A DNA stretch of 64,000 nt from the NCBI RefSeq assembly GCF_017744015.1, contig NZ_JAGHRA010000005.1:164855-228854 (forward strand), written 5' to 3'. Under the pieces are notes generated by a model. The model ran no database searches. It was not told the DNA's origin and saw nothing but the letters and a program-made list of their open reading frames with translations. Each line of letters opens with the position of its first letter. The first letter of the stretch is position 1. Position numbers and translations under genes: made by a program. Positions 43,328-52,506 of this stretch are shown piece after piece. This stretch comes from Paracoccus sp. R12_2 (GTDB taxonomy: Bacteria; Pseudomonadota; Alphaproteobacteria; Rhodobacterales; Rhodobacteraceae).

Positions 43328-44259
43328 GCGGACCCAGCCCGCTGGCCCTTGCACCCGCGACGGTGGATGCGCTGGCACGCTGGCTGGAGGTCGAGGCCGC
43401 CACGCGCGACCGGTCGCCCCACACGATCACCGCCTATCGTGCCGACCTGCTGGCCTTTCTGTCGTTTCTGGGCGGTCATCACGGTGAAGCCGCGACCCCG
43501 AAAGCGCTTGGCGACCTGCGGCAGGCCGACATGCGCGCCTTTGCGGCTTCCGAACGCGCGCGGGGTCTGGGGGCGCGGTCACTGGCCCGGCGGCAATCCG
43601 CGGTGCGCAGCTTTCTGCGCTGGCTTTCAGATCGCGAGGGCCATGATCTCAGCGCGGCACTGGCGGCGCGCAGCCCGAAATATGCGCGGTCCTTGCCCCG
43701 CCCGCTGACCCCCGATCAGGCCCGGCAGGCGTTGGAGATGGTCTCGGTCGGTCATGACACGCCCTGGGTCGCCGCACGCGACGTCGCGGTGATGACGCTG
43801 CTGTGGGGATGCGGATTGCGGATATCCGAGGCGCTGTCGCTGAACGGTGCGGACTGGCCGTTTCGCGACAGCCTGACGATCACCGGCAAGGGCGGCAAAC
43901 AGCGCAATGTGCCGATGCTGCCGGTCGCGCGCGATGCGGTCGCGGCCTATCTTGCGCAGTGCCCATGGCGTCAGGCGCCGGATCAGCCGCTGTTTCGCGG
44001 GATGCGCGGCGGCCGGCTGGGGGGCGATCAGATCGCCGCGGCGCTGCGTCGGGCCCGCGCCGCGTTGGGACTGCCGCCTTCGGCGACCCCACACGCGCTG
44101 CGCCATTCCTTCGCGACCCATCTGCTGGCCGCCGGCGGCGATCTGCGCACGATTCAGGAACTTCTGGGTCATGCCAGCCTGTCCACGACGCAGGTCTATA
44201 CCGGTGTTGACGACGCCCGTCTGATGGCTGTCTATCGCGCAGCGCATCCGCGCGGATAG
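43324..44259 (+). CDS. xerC: Tyrosine recombinase XerC
   Basis: A 311-residue tyrosine recombinase. It has the N-terminal SAM-like core-binding domain (about 8-100), then the catalytic domain with Arg in [11 protein letters not shown], the [20 protein letters not shown] box, and the nucleophilic Tyr in [10 protein letters not shown]. With XerD it resolves chromosome dimers at dif. It overlaps DUF484. The terminus-proximal dif site is not visible here. Adjacent to the replication-restart gene PriA only at distance. Confidence 0.93.
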   Translation: MSGPSPLALAPATVDALARWLEVEAATRDRSPHTITAYRADLLAFLSFLGGHHGEAATPKALGDLRQADMRAFAASERARGLGARSLARRQSAVRSFLRWLSDREGHDLSAALAARSPKYARSLPRPLTPDQARQALEMVSVGHDTPWVAARDVAVMTLLWGCGLRISEALSLNGADWPFRDSLTITGKGGKQRNVPMLPVARDAVAAYLAQCPWRQAPDQPLFRGMRGGRLGGDQIAAALRRARAALGLPPSATPHALRHSFATHLLAAGGDLRTIQELLGHASLSTTQVYTGVDDARLMAVYRAAHPRG

Positions 44260-44292
44260 GGGCGATGCCGCGACCGGTATGGGTGCCTCGCC

Positions 44293-45384
44293 TCAGTGTT
44301 GCACCTGAACTGGTGCCTCGGCCTCGGCGGCGCTGCGGTCGAAGATGCGATCACCGATCCATGCGCCGACGAAGAACATGACGGCAGCCAGCCACAGCGT
44401 TGCGTTGAAGACCGAGGTGCCGGTCAGGCCGGCACCGATCGCGCAGCCGCCGGCCAGCATTCCGCCAAAGCCCATCAGCGCGCCACCACCCATCGAGCGC
44501 AACATCTGCGGCGCGTCGCGGTACCCCTCGAACCGCAATTCGCGTCCGGCCAGCGCTCCCAGAAACGCGCCGATGAAAACGCCCGGGATCAAGCCGATAT
44601 CGAAACTGAGTCCAGCATCGGTGGTCAGCACCGCCATCGCCACCTGTGCCGACGGACCGGCGAAGGTCGCCGATGTCACCGTCACCGGATCGAACGCGAC
44701 CTGCGACAAGGCATAGGTCAGCACCCACCCAAGCGCTACGGCAAAACCCGCGCCGCAGGCCCAGATCAGCACGCGCGCCCCGGTCCTTGCCCGAACCGCC
44801 AGCCAGATCGCCGCCACCGCGAAGATCAGGCCGATCACCAGACCCGCCCATTGTGGCAGACCCGCCGCATCCAGCAGGTTCACGTTGCGTCCGCCCGGCG
44901 TCACCCATATCCCGGCCAGTGACTGGCGCAGCGGCGACAGTGCCCCCGACAGCGTCATCTGGGCGGTCAGCGCGAACACCATTCCCGCCGTGACCGTCCG
45001 CAGATTGCCGGTGCCCGCCAGCACCAGCAGCCGCCCCGAACAGCCCCGCGCCATCACCATGCCGATGCCGAACACCAGCCCGCCGATGATTGCCCCCGAC
45101 CAGCTTCCGGTGACCGACATGATGCGCGCGGTGTCGGGGCGGAAGAGGCCCGCCATCTGTGCGCCCTGCACCCAGACCATCGCGGTCGAAAATGTCAGAA
45201 GCCAGATCGCCATCGCCCGACCCGCGCGCCTGCGCGCGAATTCGAATGCGGCCGAACGCAGGCAGAATGCCGAACGCTGCGCCGCAAACCCGAAGACGAC
45301 GCCGATCAGCAATCCGACCAGCAATGCAGTTGCAAGATCGCCGACACGTTCGGATATTCCGGTCAGAACTGTCAGCAGATCCAT
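44293..45384 (-). CDS. YeeE/YedE-family sulfur-compound transporter
   Basis: A 363-residue integral membrane protein of the YeeE/YedE (TsuA) type, related to thiosulfate uptake proteins. It has about ten hydrophobic helices. Two conserved-Cys regions are typical: AFCLRSAAFEFARR at the start and MARGCSGRLLVLAGTGN in the first half, with GGGALMGFGGMLAGGCAIGAG in the second half. The GGAGTGAGG before the ATG at 45384 is a good ribosome-binding site. It is divergent from msrA by 115 bases. The exact sulfur substrate is not determined by sequence. Confidence 0.9.
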   Translation of the reverse strand: MDLLTVLTGISERVGDLATALLVGLLIGVVFGFAAQRSAFCLRSAAFEFARRRAGRAMAIWLLTFSTAMVWVQGAQMAGLFRPDTARIMSVTGSWSGAIIGGLVFGIGMVMARGCSGRLLVLAGTGNLRTVTAGMVFALTAQMTLSGALSPLRQSLAGIWVTPGGRNVNLLDAAGLPQWAGLVIGLIFAVAAIWLAVRARTGARVLIWACGAGFAVALGWVLTYALSQVAFDPVTVTSATFAGPSAQVAMAVLTTDAGLSFDIGLIPGVFIGAFLGALAGRELRFEGYRDAPQMLRSMGGGALMGFGGMLAGGCAIGAGLTGTSVFNATLWLAAVMFFVGAWIGDRIFDRSAAEAEAPVQVQH

Positions 45385-45499
45385 CGCCTCACTCCGTCGT
45401 GTCCAGACGGTGATCAGCATGTCGTCTGCGGGACTGAATCTCAAGGCGAACCAAGCGACGCTTCGTGCGTTTCATGGTCAAGCAAACAAGGATCTCACG

Positions 45500-46078
45500 A
45501 TGACTACAACACATGCGATCTTCAACCGTCCGCTGGATGAGGAGATGCCGCAGGGCATGGATCAGGCGATTTTCGGAATGGGCTGCTATTGGGGCCCCGA
45601 GCGGCTGTTCTGGCAGCAGCACGGCGTCTGGCTGACTCAGGTCGGTTTCACGGGCGGCCAGACCGAAAACCCGACTTACGATCAGGTGCGTGCGGGCGAC
45701 ACCGGGCATGCCGAGGTGGTGCGCGTGGTCTTTGACAGCTCGCTGATCAGCTATGACCATCTTCTGCAGATGTTCTGGGAAAACCACGACCCCACGCAGG
45801 GGGACCGTCAGGGAAACGACGTGGGCAGCCAGTATCGCAGCCTGATCATGGTTTTCAACGACAGTCAGCGTGCGGCCGCCGAGGCGTCGAAGATCGATTA
45901 CGGAAACCGACTTGCAGTCGAGGGGTTCGGGGCGATCACCACCCAAATCGTCGAAGAAGCCCCGTTCTGGCCGGCGCACGATGCGCATCAGCAGTATCTG
46001 GAAAAGAATCCGGACGGTTATTGCGGGCTGAAGGGCACCGGGGTAGAGCCGTCCATGCCCAATCCGGACCCGATCTGA
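45500..46078 (+). CDS. msrA: Peptide-methionine (S)-S-oxide reductase MsrA
   Basis: A 192-residue methionine sulfoxide reductase A that repairs the S-epimer. The catalytic Cys is C29 in GMGCYWGPERLF, and the DVGSQYRS and HAEVVRVVFD motifs are typical; a second Cys in DGYCGLKG near the C-terminus can resolve the sulfenic acid. GCYWG instead of GCFWG is a known variant. The ribosome-binding AAGGA is upstream. Its stop overlaps the prmA ATG by one base, so the two are coupled. Confidence 0.95.
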   Translation: MTTTHAIFNRPLDEEMPQGMDQAIFGMGCYWGPERLFWQQHGVWLTQVGFTGGQTENPTYDQVRAGDTGHAEVVRVVFDSSLISYDHLLQMFWENHDPTQGDRQGNDVGSQYRSLIMVFNDSQRAAAEASKIDYGNRLAVEGFGAITTQIVEEAPFWPAHDAHQQYLEKNPDGYCGLKGTGVEPSMPNPDPI

Positions 46079-46950
46079 TGCCGACATTCACCGCACTGAC
46101 CCATCTTGCTGGCCAACCGCCCGCCCAGGCGCTGGCCGAAGCCTGCGAGGATCTGACACCCGAGCCCGTGGGCACCGGGATCTTCGAGATCGAAGACGGG
46201 TCAAACCGGTGGGAGGTCGCGGCCTATTTCACCGAGACCCCCGACGAGGTTGCGCTGGCCCTGCTGGCTGCAGCGTGGGGGGCAGAGCCTTTCGTCATCT
46301 CGGAATTGCCCGAGGTTGACTGGGTCGCGCATGTGCGCCGCGAACTGACCCCGGTCGAGGCAGGCCGGTTCTATGTCCATGGAAGCCACCACATCGATCA
46401 GGTGCCTGACGGCGTCGAGGCATTGTGCATCGAGGCCGCGATGGCCTTCGGGACGGGCCATCACGGCACGACCAAGGGCTGTCTTGAGGCGCTGGACCGG
46501 TTGGCGAACGACGGATATCAGGCGCACCGGATCGCCGATATCGGCAGCGGCACCGCGGTTCTGGCCATGGGTGCGGCGCGGATCTGGCCGGTCACGGTGC
46601 TGGCAGGAGATATCGATCGGGTCGCGGTGGACACCGCCGCGGCGAATGTGATCGCGAATGGTCTGGATGGCCGCGTCGAATGTGTCGAGGCCGCGGGCTT
46701 TGATCACCCGATGATCGAAAGGGCCGCTCCGTTCGATCTGGTCCTTGCCAATATCCTGAAACAGCCGCTGATCGACCTTGGCCCCGACATGGCGCGGCAT
46801 GTCGCCGCCGGCGGCAAGATCATCCTGTCGGGGATATTGACCACTCAGGGCCAAGACGTGATCGAGGCGTATCAGGATCAGGGATTCGACCTGGATCGCC
46901 GCGACGATCTTGGCGAGTGGACGACGCTGACCATGACCCGTCGCAGCTGA
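46078..46950 (+). CDS. prmA: Ribosomal protein L11 methyltransferase PrmA
   Basis: A 290-residue S-adenosylmethionine methyltransferase that trimethylates ribosomal protein L11. It has the N-terminal L11-recognition domain (about 1-95) and the Rossmann domain with AFGTGHHGTTKGCLE, IADIGSGTAVLAMGA and the NPPF-type motif LVLANILKQPL. The ATG overlaps the msrA stop (TGATG). It is on the plus strand and converges on the RTX gene, separated by a GC-rich hairpin. Confidence 0.95.
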   Translation: MPTFTALTHLAGQPPAQALAEACEDLTPEPVGTGIFEIEDGSNRWEVAAYFTETPDEVALALLAAAWGAEPFVISELPEVDWVAHVRRELTPVEAGRFYVHGSHHIDQVPDGVEALCIEAAMAFGTGHHGTTKGCLEALDRLANDGYQAHRIADIGSGTAVLAMGAARIWPVTVLAGDIDRVAVDTAAANVIANGLDGRVECVEAAGFDHPMIERAAPFDLVLANILKQPLIDLGPDMARHVAAGGKIILSGILTTQGQDVIEAYQDQGFDLDRRDDLGEWTTLTMTRRS

Positions 46951-46967
46951 GCGGCCGACACGGGAAA

Positions 46968-46991
46968 GGCGCGGCCGTTTCCAGCCGCGCC
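46968..46991. terminator. Hairpin between convergent prmA and RTX genes
   Basis: An 8-bp stem pairs GGCGCGGC at 46968-46975 with GCCGCGCC at 46984-46991. It lies in the 63 bases between the stop of prmA and the stop of the minus-strand RTX gene and probably ends both transcripts. No long T run follows on either side. Confidence 0.55.
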
Positions 46992-47013
46992 CCGGTCTGT
47001 ATTCAGGCTGCTG

Positions 47014-49245
47014 TCAAAGGATGAAATCCCCCGCCCAGTAGTCATTGGCATTGTCCGCCCCATCCGAGATCCGAACGGTCATCTCGGGCGTTGCGTCGGC
47101 GTCGGTATTGACCCGCAGCCAGGTCTCGTTGCCGACATTCTGCATCCAGATCGTGCCCGCTCCGCCGGCTGTGGTGCCATTGAAAGCGAAGGCTTGGTTT
47201 CCGGCTACATTGGTGTTGGCGTCGATCGACGACAGATCGATCCGGTCTTCTGTCGCCGAGACCAGGTTGATGCCCGCCCCCTGGAAGTCGGTGATCCGAT
47301 CATAGGTCGAGCTGACCCCGAAGGGCGAATCCGACGTGCTGTAGAAGCGGAAGACATCTTCGCCGCTGCTGCCCGTCAGGTAGTCGGTCCCGGTGCTGCC
47401 GATCAACACGTCGTTGCCGCTGCCGCCGTTCAGTGTGTCATTGCCCGAGCCGCCGTGCAGAAGGTCGTTGCCGGTGCTTCCCGACAGGTAGTCGTTGCCC
47501 GCGTCGCCATAGACACGGTCATTGCCGCTTTCGCCGTAAAGCCGGTCATTGTTGTTGCCGCCGCGGATATAGTCGTTGCCGCTGCCGCCATAGACCGTGT
47601 CGTTGCCATTGTCGCCGTAAAGCGAGTCGTTTCCGCCAAGGCCAGAGATGCGGTCGTTGCCATTGCCGCCCCGGATGACGTTCGCGCCGGAGGTGCCGCT
47701 GAGCGTGTCGTTGCCGCTGCCCGAGACGAGATTTTCGAACTGGGTAAAGCTTTCACCGGCGAAGTTGGTCAGTCCGGTCGTCAGGTTGACGTTGTAGTTC
47801 CCGCTGAAGCTGGTCGTGTTCAGCGTGTCGATGCCGTTTCCGCCACGCAGGGTTTCGGGCGTGCCAAGCCCGGCAAAGACATAGTCGTTGCCGTCCTGCC
47901 CGTCATAGACGCCCGCACCGCTGGACCGGATCGTGTCGTTGCCGGTGCCGCCGTAAACGGTATCGGTTCCGCCGCCGCCGATCAGGCTGTCGTTGCCAGC
48001 GCCGCCGCTGATATAGTCGTTGCCGCCCAGCCCGTCGATCGTGTCGTTGCCGTTATTGCCGTAGATCCGGTTGGCACCGGAAGTGCCGGTCAGCCGGTCG
48101 TTGCCGCTGCCGGAATAGAGGTTCTCGAACTGGGTAAAGCTTTCACCGGCAAAGTTGGTCAGGCCGGTCGTCAGGTTGACCACGTAGTTGCCGCTGAAGC
48201 TGGCGGTGTTCAGCCAGTCTGTGCCGGTGCCGCCGCGCAGGGTTTCCGGCGTGCCGAGGCCGGCATAGATGTAATCATTGCCGTCCTGTCCGTCATAGAT
48301 GCCTGCTCCGCTGGACCGGATCGTGTCGTTGCCGGTGCCGCCGTAGACGGTGTCGGTTCCGCCGCCGCCGGTCAGGCTGTCGTTGCCTGCATCGCCGTAG
48401 ATATAGTCGTTGCCGCCGAGGCCATTGACCGTGTCGTTGCCGCTGCCGCTGTAGATGACGTTGTTGCCGGTCGTTCCCAGCAGATTGTCGTTGCCCGACC
48501 CGGTCACGAGGTTTTCGAACTGGGTAAAGCTTTCCCCGGCATAGTTGGTCACGCCGGTGGTCATGTTGATGTTGTAATTGCCCGACCACAGCGTGGTGTT
48601 CAGCCAGTCGGTGCCGTTTCCGCCGCGAAGCGTCTCGGGGGTGCCATTCCCGGCATAGACATAGTCGTTGCCGTCCTGCCCGTCATAGACGCCCGCACCG
48701 CTGGACCGGATCGTGTCGTTGCCGGTGCCGCCGTAAACGGTATCGGTTCCGCCGCCGCCGATCAGGCTGTCGTTGCCAGCGCCGCCGCTGATATAGTCGT
48801 TGCCGCCCAGCCCGTCGATCGTGTCGTTGCCGTTATTGCCGTAGATCCGGTTGGCACCGGAAGTGCCGGTCAGCCGGTCGTTGCCGCTGCCGGAATAGAG
48901 GTTCTCGAACTGGGTAAAGCTTTCACCGGCAAAGTTGGTCAGGCCGGTCGTCAGGTTGACCACGTAGTTGCCGCTGAAGCTGGCGGTGTTCAGCCAGTCT
49001 GTGCCGGTGCCGCCGCGCAGGGTTTCCGGCGTGCCGAGGCCTGCATAGATGTAATCATTGCCGTCCTGCCCGTCATAGATGCCAGAACCGCTGGAGCGGA
49101 TGGTATCGTTGCCGGTGCCGCCATAGATCGTGTCGGTCCCACCACCACCGCCAAGACTGTCGTTGCCGCCCAATCCGTAGATCAGGTCCGCAGCCGATGT
49201 CCCGGCAATGGTGTTGTTGCTGTTGTTGCCAATAAGGGTGGCCAT
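47014..49245 (-). CDS. RTX calcium-binding secreted protein with tandem modules
   Basis: A 743-residue protein rich in RTX-type nonapeptides (GGxGxDxxx; for example GSGNDTLNGGSGNDVLIG), which bind calcium. There is no N-terminal signal peptide, and the C-terminal 120 residues (ATEDRIDLSSIDANTNVAGN, DYWAGDFIL) look like the uncleaved type I secretion signal region. The body has four roughly 130-residue modules, each with TPETLRGG, then GNY, N, TTG and AGESFTQFEN segments. Modules one and three are identical. A GAAAGGAGAG site precedes the ATG at 49245. Type I secretion genes are not adjacent. Likely an adhesin or surface-layer protein; enzymatic activity is not seen. Confidence 0.88.
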   Translation of the reverse strand: MATLIGNNSNNTIAGTSAADLIYGLGGNDSLGGGGGTDTIYGGTGNDTIRSSGSGIYDGQDGNDYIYAGLGTPETLRGGTGTDWLNTASFSGNYVVNLTTGLTNFAGESFTQFENLYSGSGNDRLTGTSGANRIYGNNGNDTIDGLGGNDYISGGAGNDSLIGGGGTDTVYGGTGNDTIRSSGAGVYDGQDGNDYVYAGNGTPETLRGGNGTDWLNTTLWSGNYNINMTTGVTNYAGESFTQFENLVTGSGNDNLLGTTGNNVIYSGSGNDTVNGLGGNDYIYGDAGNDSLTGGGGTDTVYGGTGNDTIRSSGAGIYDGQDGNDYIYAGLGTPETLRGGTGTDWLNTASFSGNYVVNLTTGLTNFAGESFTQFENLYSGSGNDRLTGTSGANRIYGNNGNDTIDGLGGNDYISGGAGNDSLIGGGGTDTVYGGTGNDTIRSSGAGVYDGQDGNDYVFAGLGTPETLRGGNGIDTLNTTSFSGNYNVNLTTGLTNFAGESFTQFENLVSGSGNDTLSGTSGANVIRGGNGNDRISGLGGNDSLYGDNGNDTVYGGSGNDYIRGGNNNDRLYGESGNDRVYGDAGNDYLSGSTGNDLLHGGSGNDTLNGGSGNDVLIGSTGTDYLTGSSGEDVFRFYSTSDSPFGVSSTYDRITDFQGAGINLVSATEDRIDLSSIDANTNVAGNQAFAFNGTTAGGAGTIWMQNVGNETWLRVNTDADATPEMTVRISDGADNANDYWAGDFIL
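47877..48261. repeat. 385-bp exact direct repeat inside the RTX gene, copy A
   Basis: This stretch is identical base for base to 48657-49041, at an offset of exactly 780 bases, as read from the sequence. It encodes one full RTX module. Identity at third positions shows a recent duplication or gene conversion rather than purifying selection. Confidence 0.93.
48657..49041. repeat. 385-bp exact direct repeat inside the RTX gene, copy B
   Basis: The second copy, identical to 47877-48261. The period of 780 bases equals 260 codons, two modules, so recombination between copies would add or remove exactly two modules in frame. Confidence 0.93.
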
Positions 49246-49503
49246 GATGCTCTCCTTTCACGAGGTCTCAGGTTTCGATTTCGGGGGAAGTCCCGCTTTC
49301 CTGATAGGACCGCTGGCGTGAAAGCGTCGTGAACGCGGATATGCCGTTCATCCCGCTTGCTTTCTCAAGGGGATTGCACGGATTTCGCGTGCTGCAATCA
49401 TTATGTCTGCAGGCGACTCGGGGCGCTTTGCGGAGGCGGCGATGCCCTGATATCGTGCGCCCTGACCGGCCGATCCGTGGCGGCGGATCTTCTTGCCGTG
49501 GGC

Positions 49504-50427
49504 TCAGTTCCGCAGGACGATGCAGCGGCCGCCGACCCGCTTCAGCCGGATGCAGAAAGCGGCGGCCTCGTTGCGGGTCTCGTAGCCGATCTGCGCGGTA
49601 TAGACCGGCTTGGGCACTCCGTTCAGCTTCTTGCGCACATAGCCGACGCGCTTGTCGCCAAGGATCGGTCGCAGGCTGCGGTTCAGACGTGCGACCTGTT
49701 GCGCCGCCCCGGATCTGCTGGGGTGGCTGGCCACGATGACGCCCCACGGGAAGACACGCGGTTGCACCATGAATTCGCGAAGGCTGCGATTGCCCGCCAT
49801 CTCCTCGCAGGACGGACGGAAGGGCTGGTCCGGGTCCAGCGCCAGTCGCAGTTCCTTGGCCAGTGGCGGGTTGTCGCGCCAGCGCAGCGCGTTGTGGCCG
49901 GTAATCGCCTCGACATAGTCCAGTGTCTCGTAGGGCAGGGTGGTCTGCCGGGCGACAAAGCGCGCCGCGCGGTTTTCGCCGCCGTTATACGCAATCGCGG
50001 CAAGCCCGATATTGCCGAAGTTTTGCGACAGATGGGCCAGATACCAGGCCGCCTTGTGGATCGCCTGGGCCGGGTTGAACGGATCGTCCAGATCATACAG
50101 ATCCGCCGTCCCAGGCATGAACTGGGCGATGCCCTGCGCCCCCGCCGGGCTGATGGCGCCCGGCTCGAACCGGCTTTCCTTCCACAGCAGCCGCGCCAGG
50201 AAGCTGGGGTCCAGCCCTCGTTCCGATGCGTTGCGTTCGATCAGCTTGCAGACATCTGACGCATAGCGATCCAGCCGGACGCAATCCCGGCCATCATCGG
50301 TGCAGCGGATCTTGTCGCTCTGAGGTGCGGGCGGACGGCCCATGAACGCATCGACCGCGGGGCGCGACACGGCAGGCTGGACACCCATCCCCGCGATCAG
50401 TGACAGGATCAGAAGGACGCGGCGCAA
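49504..50427 (-). CDS. Lytic transglycosylase
   Basis: A 307-residue exported transglycosylase. The signal peptide is RRVLLILSLIAGMGVQPAVS, the SLT domain has catalytic Glu84 in LWKESRFEPG, then GAQGIAQFMPGTA and IGLAAIAYNGGENRAARFV. The C-terminal 80 residues (from about SHPSRSGAAQQVARLNRSL) resemble a SPOR-type peptidoglycan-binding domain. It cleaves glycan strands to 1,6-anhydro ends. It lies close to the L,D-transpeptidase gene, so this segment has cell-wall functions. The 258-base gap on its left, to the RTX gene, holds no clear gene. Confidence 0.9.
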   Translation of the reverse strand: MRRVLLILSLIAGMGVQPAVSRPAVDAFMGRPPAPQSDKIRCTDDGRDCVRLDRYASDVCKLIERNASERGLDPSFLARLLWKESRFEPGAISPAGAQGIAQFMPGTADLYDLDDPFNPAQAIHKAAWYLAHLSQNFGNIGLAAIAYNGGENRAARFVARQTTLPYETLDYVEAITGHNALRWRDNPPLAKELRLALDPDQPFRPSCEEMAGNRSLREFMVQPRVFPWGVIVASHPSRSGAAQQVARLNRSLRPILGDKRVGYVRKKLNGVPKPVYTAQIGYETRNEAAAFCIRLKRVGGRCIVLRN

Positions 50428-50472
50428 ACCGGATCCTTTCGGTCTTGGCGATGCGGCGACATGGGATGTGTC

Positions 50473-51267
50473 TCAGTCTGCCTTGCCGGACTTGTCCTTC
50501 TTCTTCTTTTTCTTGGTCTTGTCCTTGGACGTGACGGCGGTGTCATCATCCGCCGTCTTCGATTTCCGTTCGGCCTTTCGCTCTGCCTTGCGCAGCGCCT
50601 TCTCGGCCTCTTTCGCCGCCACGCGCGCCGCCTTGCGGGCTGCGCGTACGGCCTCTTTCTCGGCTTTGCGAGCAGCCTTCCTGGCTTCCTTTTCGGCGGC
50701 TTTCTCGGCCTGCTTCTCGGCCTTCTTGACGGTGTTCTTGCGGGTCTTGCCGTCCTGGGGCGCAGCTTCGGTCCTGGCACCAGCCGGGGGCACTGCAACT
50801 TGTGCCGCAGCAGCGGTCACCGGCTGGTCAGACGCAGCGGTCTTGGCGGGTTTCTTGACGCGCCGCACACCGGTGCGAAGATCGGCCTTGCGCGTCTCGG
50901 CCGTCTTGCGATCGGCGGGACTGCGACGGGTGGACGCCGGGACGCGCTTGGCGGCGCGGCTGGCGCTGCCGCCTTTCGCCGCGACTGTCTTGCCGGTCCG
51001 CTGGCGTGCGCCACTTGCAGGGGGCAGCTTGCGGCGGCGGCGTTCGGCCTGTGCACGATTCAATGCCGTGCTCAGCAGGCCCTGGGGCGACAACCCGTCT
51101 TCCGCCGTGGTCGCCGAGGCCCTTGCCCGTGCGTCGTCAAGTGCTTTTATCAGCGCCAGAAGATCCGCATCGCTCAGAACTTCAACTGAGGGGCGGCGGC
51201 TGGCGTCAGCCAGCTTTTGCTGTTGCGCGTTCAGAATTTCCCGTTCGCGATTGGCATGGTTCGGCAT
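50473..51267 (-). CDS. Lys/Ala/Arg-rich helical protein of unknown function
   Basis: A 264-residue protein. The N-terminal 70 residues (PNHANREREILNAQQQKLAD, then VEVLSDADLLALIKALDDAR) look folded and are conserved-looking. A basic linker leads to a long charged helix of repeated KAEKEARKAARKAEKEA type, about residues 180-250, and a poly-lysine tail. It has no signal peptide. The pattern resembles histone H1-like or TolA-like tails, or ribosome-associated proteins; no function is assigned. The start is the ATG at 51267, downstream of an in-frame ATG at 51309. It is 45 bases upstream of the lytic transglycosylase gene. Confidence 0.75.
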   Translation of the reverse strand: MPNHANREREILNAQQQKLADASRRPSVEVLSDADLLALIKALDDARARASATTAEDGLSPQGLLSTALNRAQAERRRRKLPPASGARQRTGKTVAAKGGSASRAAKRVPASTRRSPADRKTAETRKADLRTGVRRVKKPAKTAASDQPVTAAAAQVAVPPAGARTEAAPQDGKTRKNTVKKAEKQAEKAAEKEARKAARKAEKEAVRAARKAARVAAKEAEKALRKAERKAERKSKTADDDTAVTSKDKTKKKKKKDKSGKAD

Positions 51268-51338
51268 TCCGATCTGGTTCCCGTCTCTGGCGATGATCAG
51301 GCGGAACATTGCGTGACTTTGCGGCGATTTGCAATTGC

Positions 51339-51369
51339 AAAGGCCCCTGCAAGCGATGCAGGGGCCTTT
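51339..51369 (-). terminator. Terminator of the L,D-transpeptidase gene
   Basis: A 13-bp perfect stem pairs 51339-51351 (AAAGGCCCCTGCA) with 51357-51369 around a five-base loop. It lies 33 bases beyond the minus-strand L,D-transpeptidase stop. The outer A/T pairs supply a T run on the minus strand (TTTGCAATTG). Confidence 0.8.
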
Positions 51370-51402
51370 CGGTATCGGGCAAGGTGATCGACTTGCAATC
51401 GC

Positions 51403-52209
51403 TTAGCGAGAGGGCACGGCGCTTTCGACCGGAGAGGTGAAGCCGGGCGCCGCAGCGGTAGTTGTCGCGGCAGGCAGTTGTGCCTGTGCGGCCTCGGACG
51501 CCGGAACGACATATCCTTCGGGGGTTTCGATCATCGGACCTTCCCGCCGCACGCTTTCCGCCTGGCTGCGCACCTTGACGCGTGCGCCAAGATCGGTTTC
51601 GTCGAACAGGTCCATGATGTCCTGATTGAACAGCCGGATGCAGCCCGCCGACGTGGCCTTCCCGATCGAGGACGGATCCATCGTGCCGTGGATGCGGTAA
51701 TAGGTGTCGCGACCGTTGCGATAGAGATACAGCGCGCGCGACCCAAGTGGGTTGTCCAGCCCGCCCTTCAGCCCGCCGGCGAACTGGCCGTAAAGCTCGG
51801 GCTCGGTGCGGATCATGTTCTGGGTGGGGGTCCAGCTTGGCCAGCGCTTCTTGACCGAGATCACGGCATCGCCGCTGAAGCCCTTGCCTGCCCGTCCGAC
51901 CGCGACGCCGAAGCGCATCGCCTCGCCGTTTTCCATCACGTGATAAAGGACGCGCGCGTAGGGATCGACCACCACGGTACCCGGTGCCTCGGGGCCGTTA
52001 TAGGCGACGCGCTGACGCTGGTTGCGCTGGGTCAGATAGGCGGCGCGGACGGCGGGAATATCGACGACTTCGCCGTTCGGACCGGTATCCGTGCGGGCCT
52101 GATAGATGGGCGGCACCGTACCAGTGGCCAGCCGTGTCGGCGAATGGGCAGTAGGTGCGCAGGCCGCAAGCCCCAGGGCCAGCGCCGCAAGAAGGGAAAC
52201 GAGGCGCAT
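51403..52209 (-). CDS. L,D-transpeptidase lipoprotein (YkuD fold)
   Basis: A 268-residue L,D-transpeptidase. A lipoprotein signal (LVSLLAALALGLAAC, Cys17 lipobox) is followed by the YkuD catalytic domain with RIHGTMDPSSIGKATSAGCI, where the His and the nucleophilic Cys of SAGCIRL are present. It links peptidoglycan stem peptides or attaches proteins such as Braun lipoprotein or beta-barrel proteins to peptidoglycan. The C-terminus (about 215-268) is low-complexity Ala/Pro/Thr. A hairpin terminator follows. Confidence 0.93.
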   Translation of the reverse strand: MRLVSLLAALALGLAACAPTAHSPTRLATGTVPPIYQARTDTGPNGEVVDIPAVRAAYLTQRNQRQRVAYNGPEAPGTVVVDPYARVLYHVMENGEAMRFGVAVGRAGKGFSGDAVISVKKRWPSWTPTQNMIRTEPELYGQFAGGLKGGLDNPLGSRALYLYRNGRDTYYRIHGTMDPSSIGKATSAGCIRLFNQDIMDLFDETDLGARVKVRSQAESVRREGPMIETPEGYVVPASEAAQAQLPAATTTAAAPGFTSPVESAVPSR

Positions 52210-52506
52210 TGTATCGTGTTCCTTTGTAGCATCGGGCAGGCCCTGGATGGCATGACCGTGGCAGCGTTACTTTCTTGACATCACGTCGACCGAGCAGTGC
52301 CGGACGTGATTCGTGCAGGGTTTCATCAGCCTGCCACATTCACCTTTCGTCAACCCTTGGTGCCTGTCATGGCGGAATTGACATCCGACTTGTGGCCAAG
52401 GGGCGGCAGTCGCATCAACTTTGCACGACAGGGGAACAATTTGGCGTGTGTTTGGTTTCATGCACGTCGGGCGCTGCCGCGCCGCATTCGCGAGGAAACT
52501 ACCAAG

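Noticed and set aside
47014..49245. CRISPR array suspected from the regular repeats
   Set aside because: The repeats are codon-phased RTX nonapeptides inside a single long gene, not separated by unique spacers of equal length.
47194..49332. A 712-residue plus-strand open frame opposite the RTX gene
   Set aside because: It mirrors the repeats of the minus-strand RTX gene. The translation is a Val/Ala-rich artefact of GC-rich repeat codons, with no ribosome-binding site or known domain.
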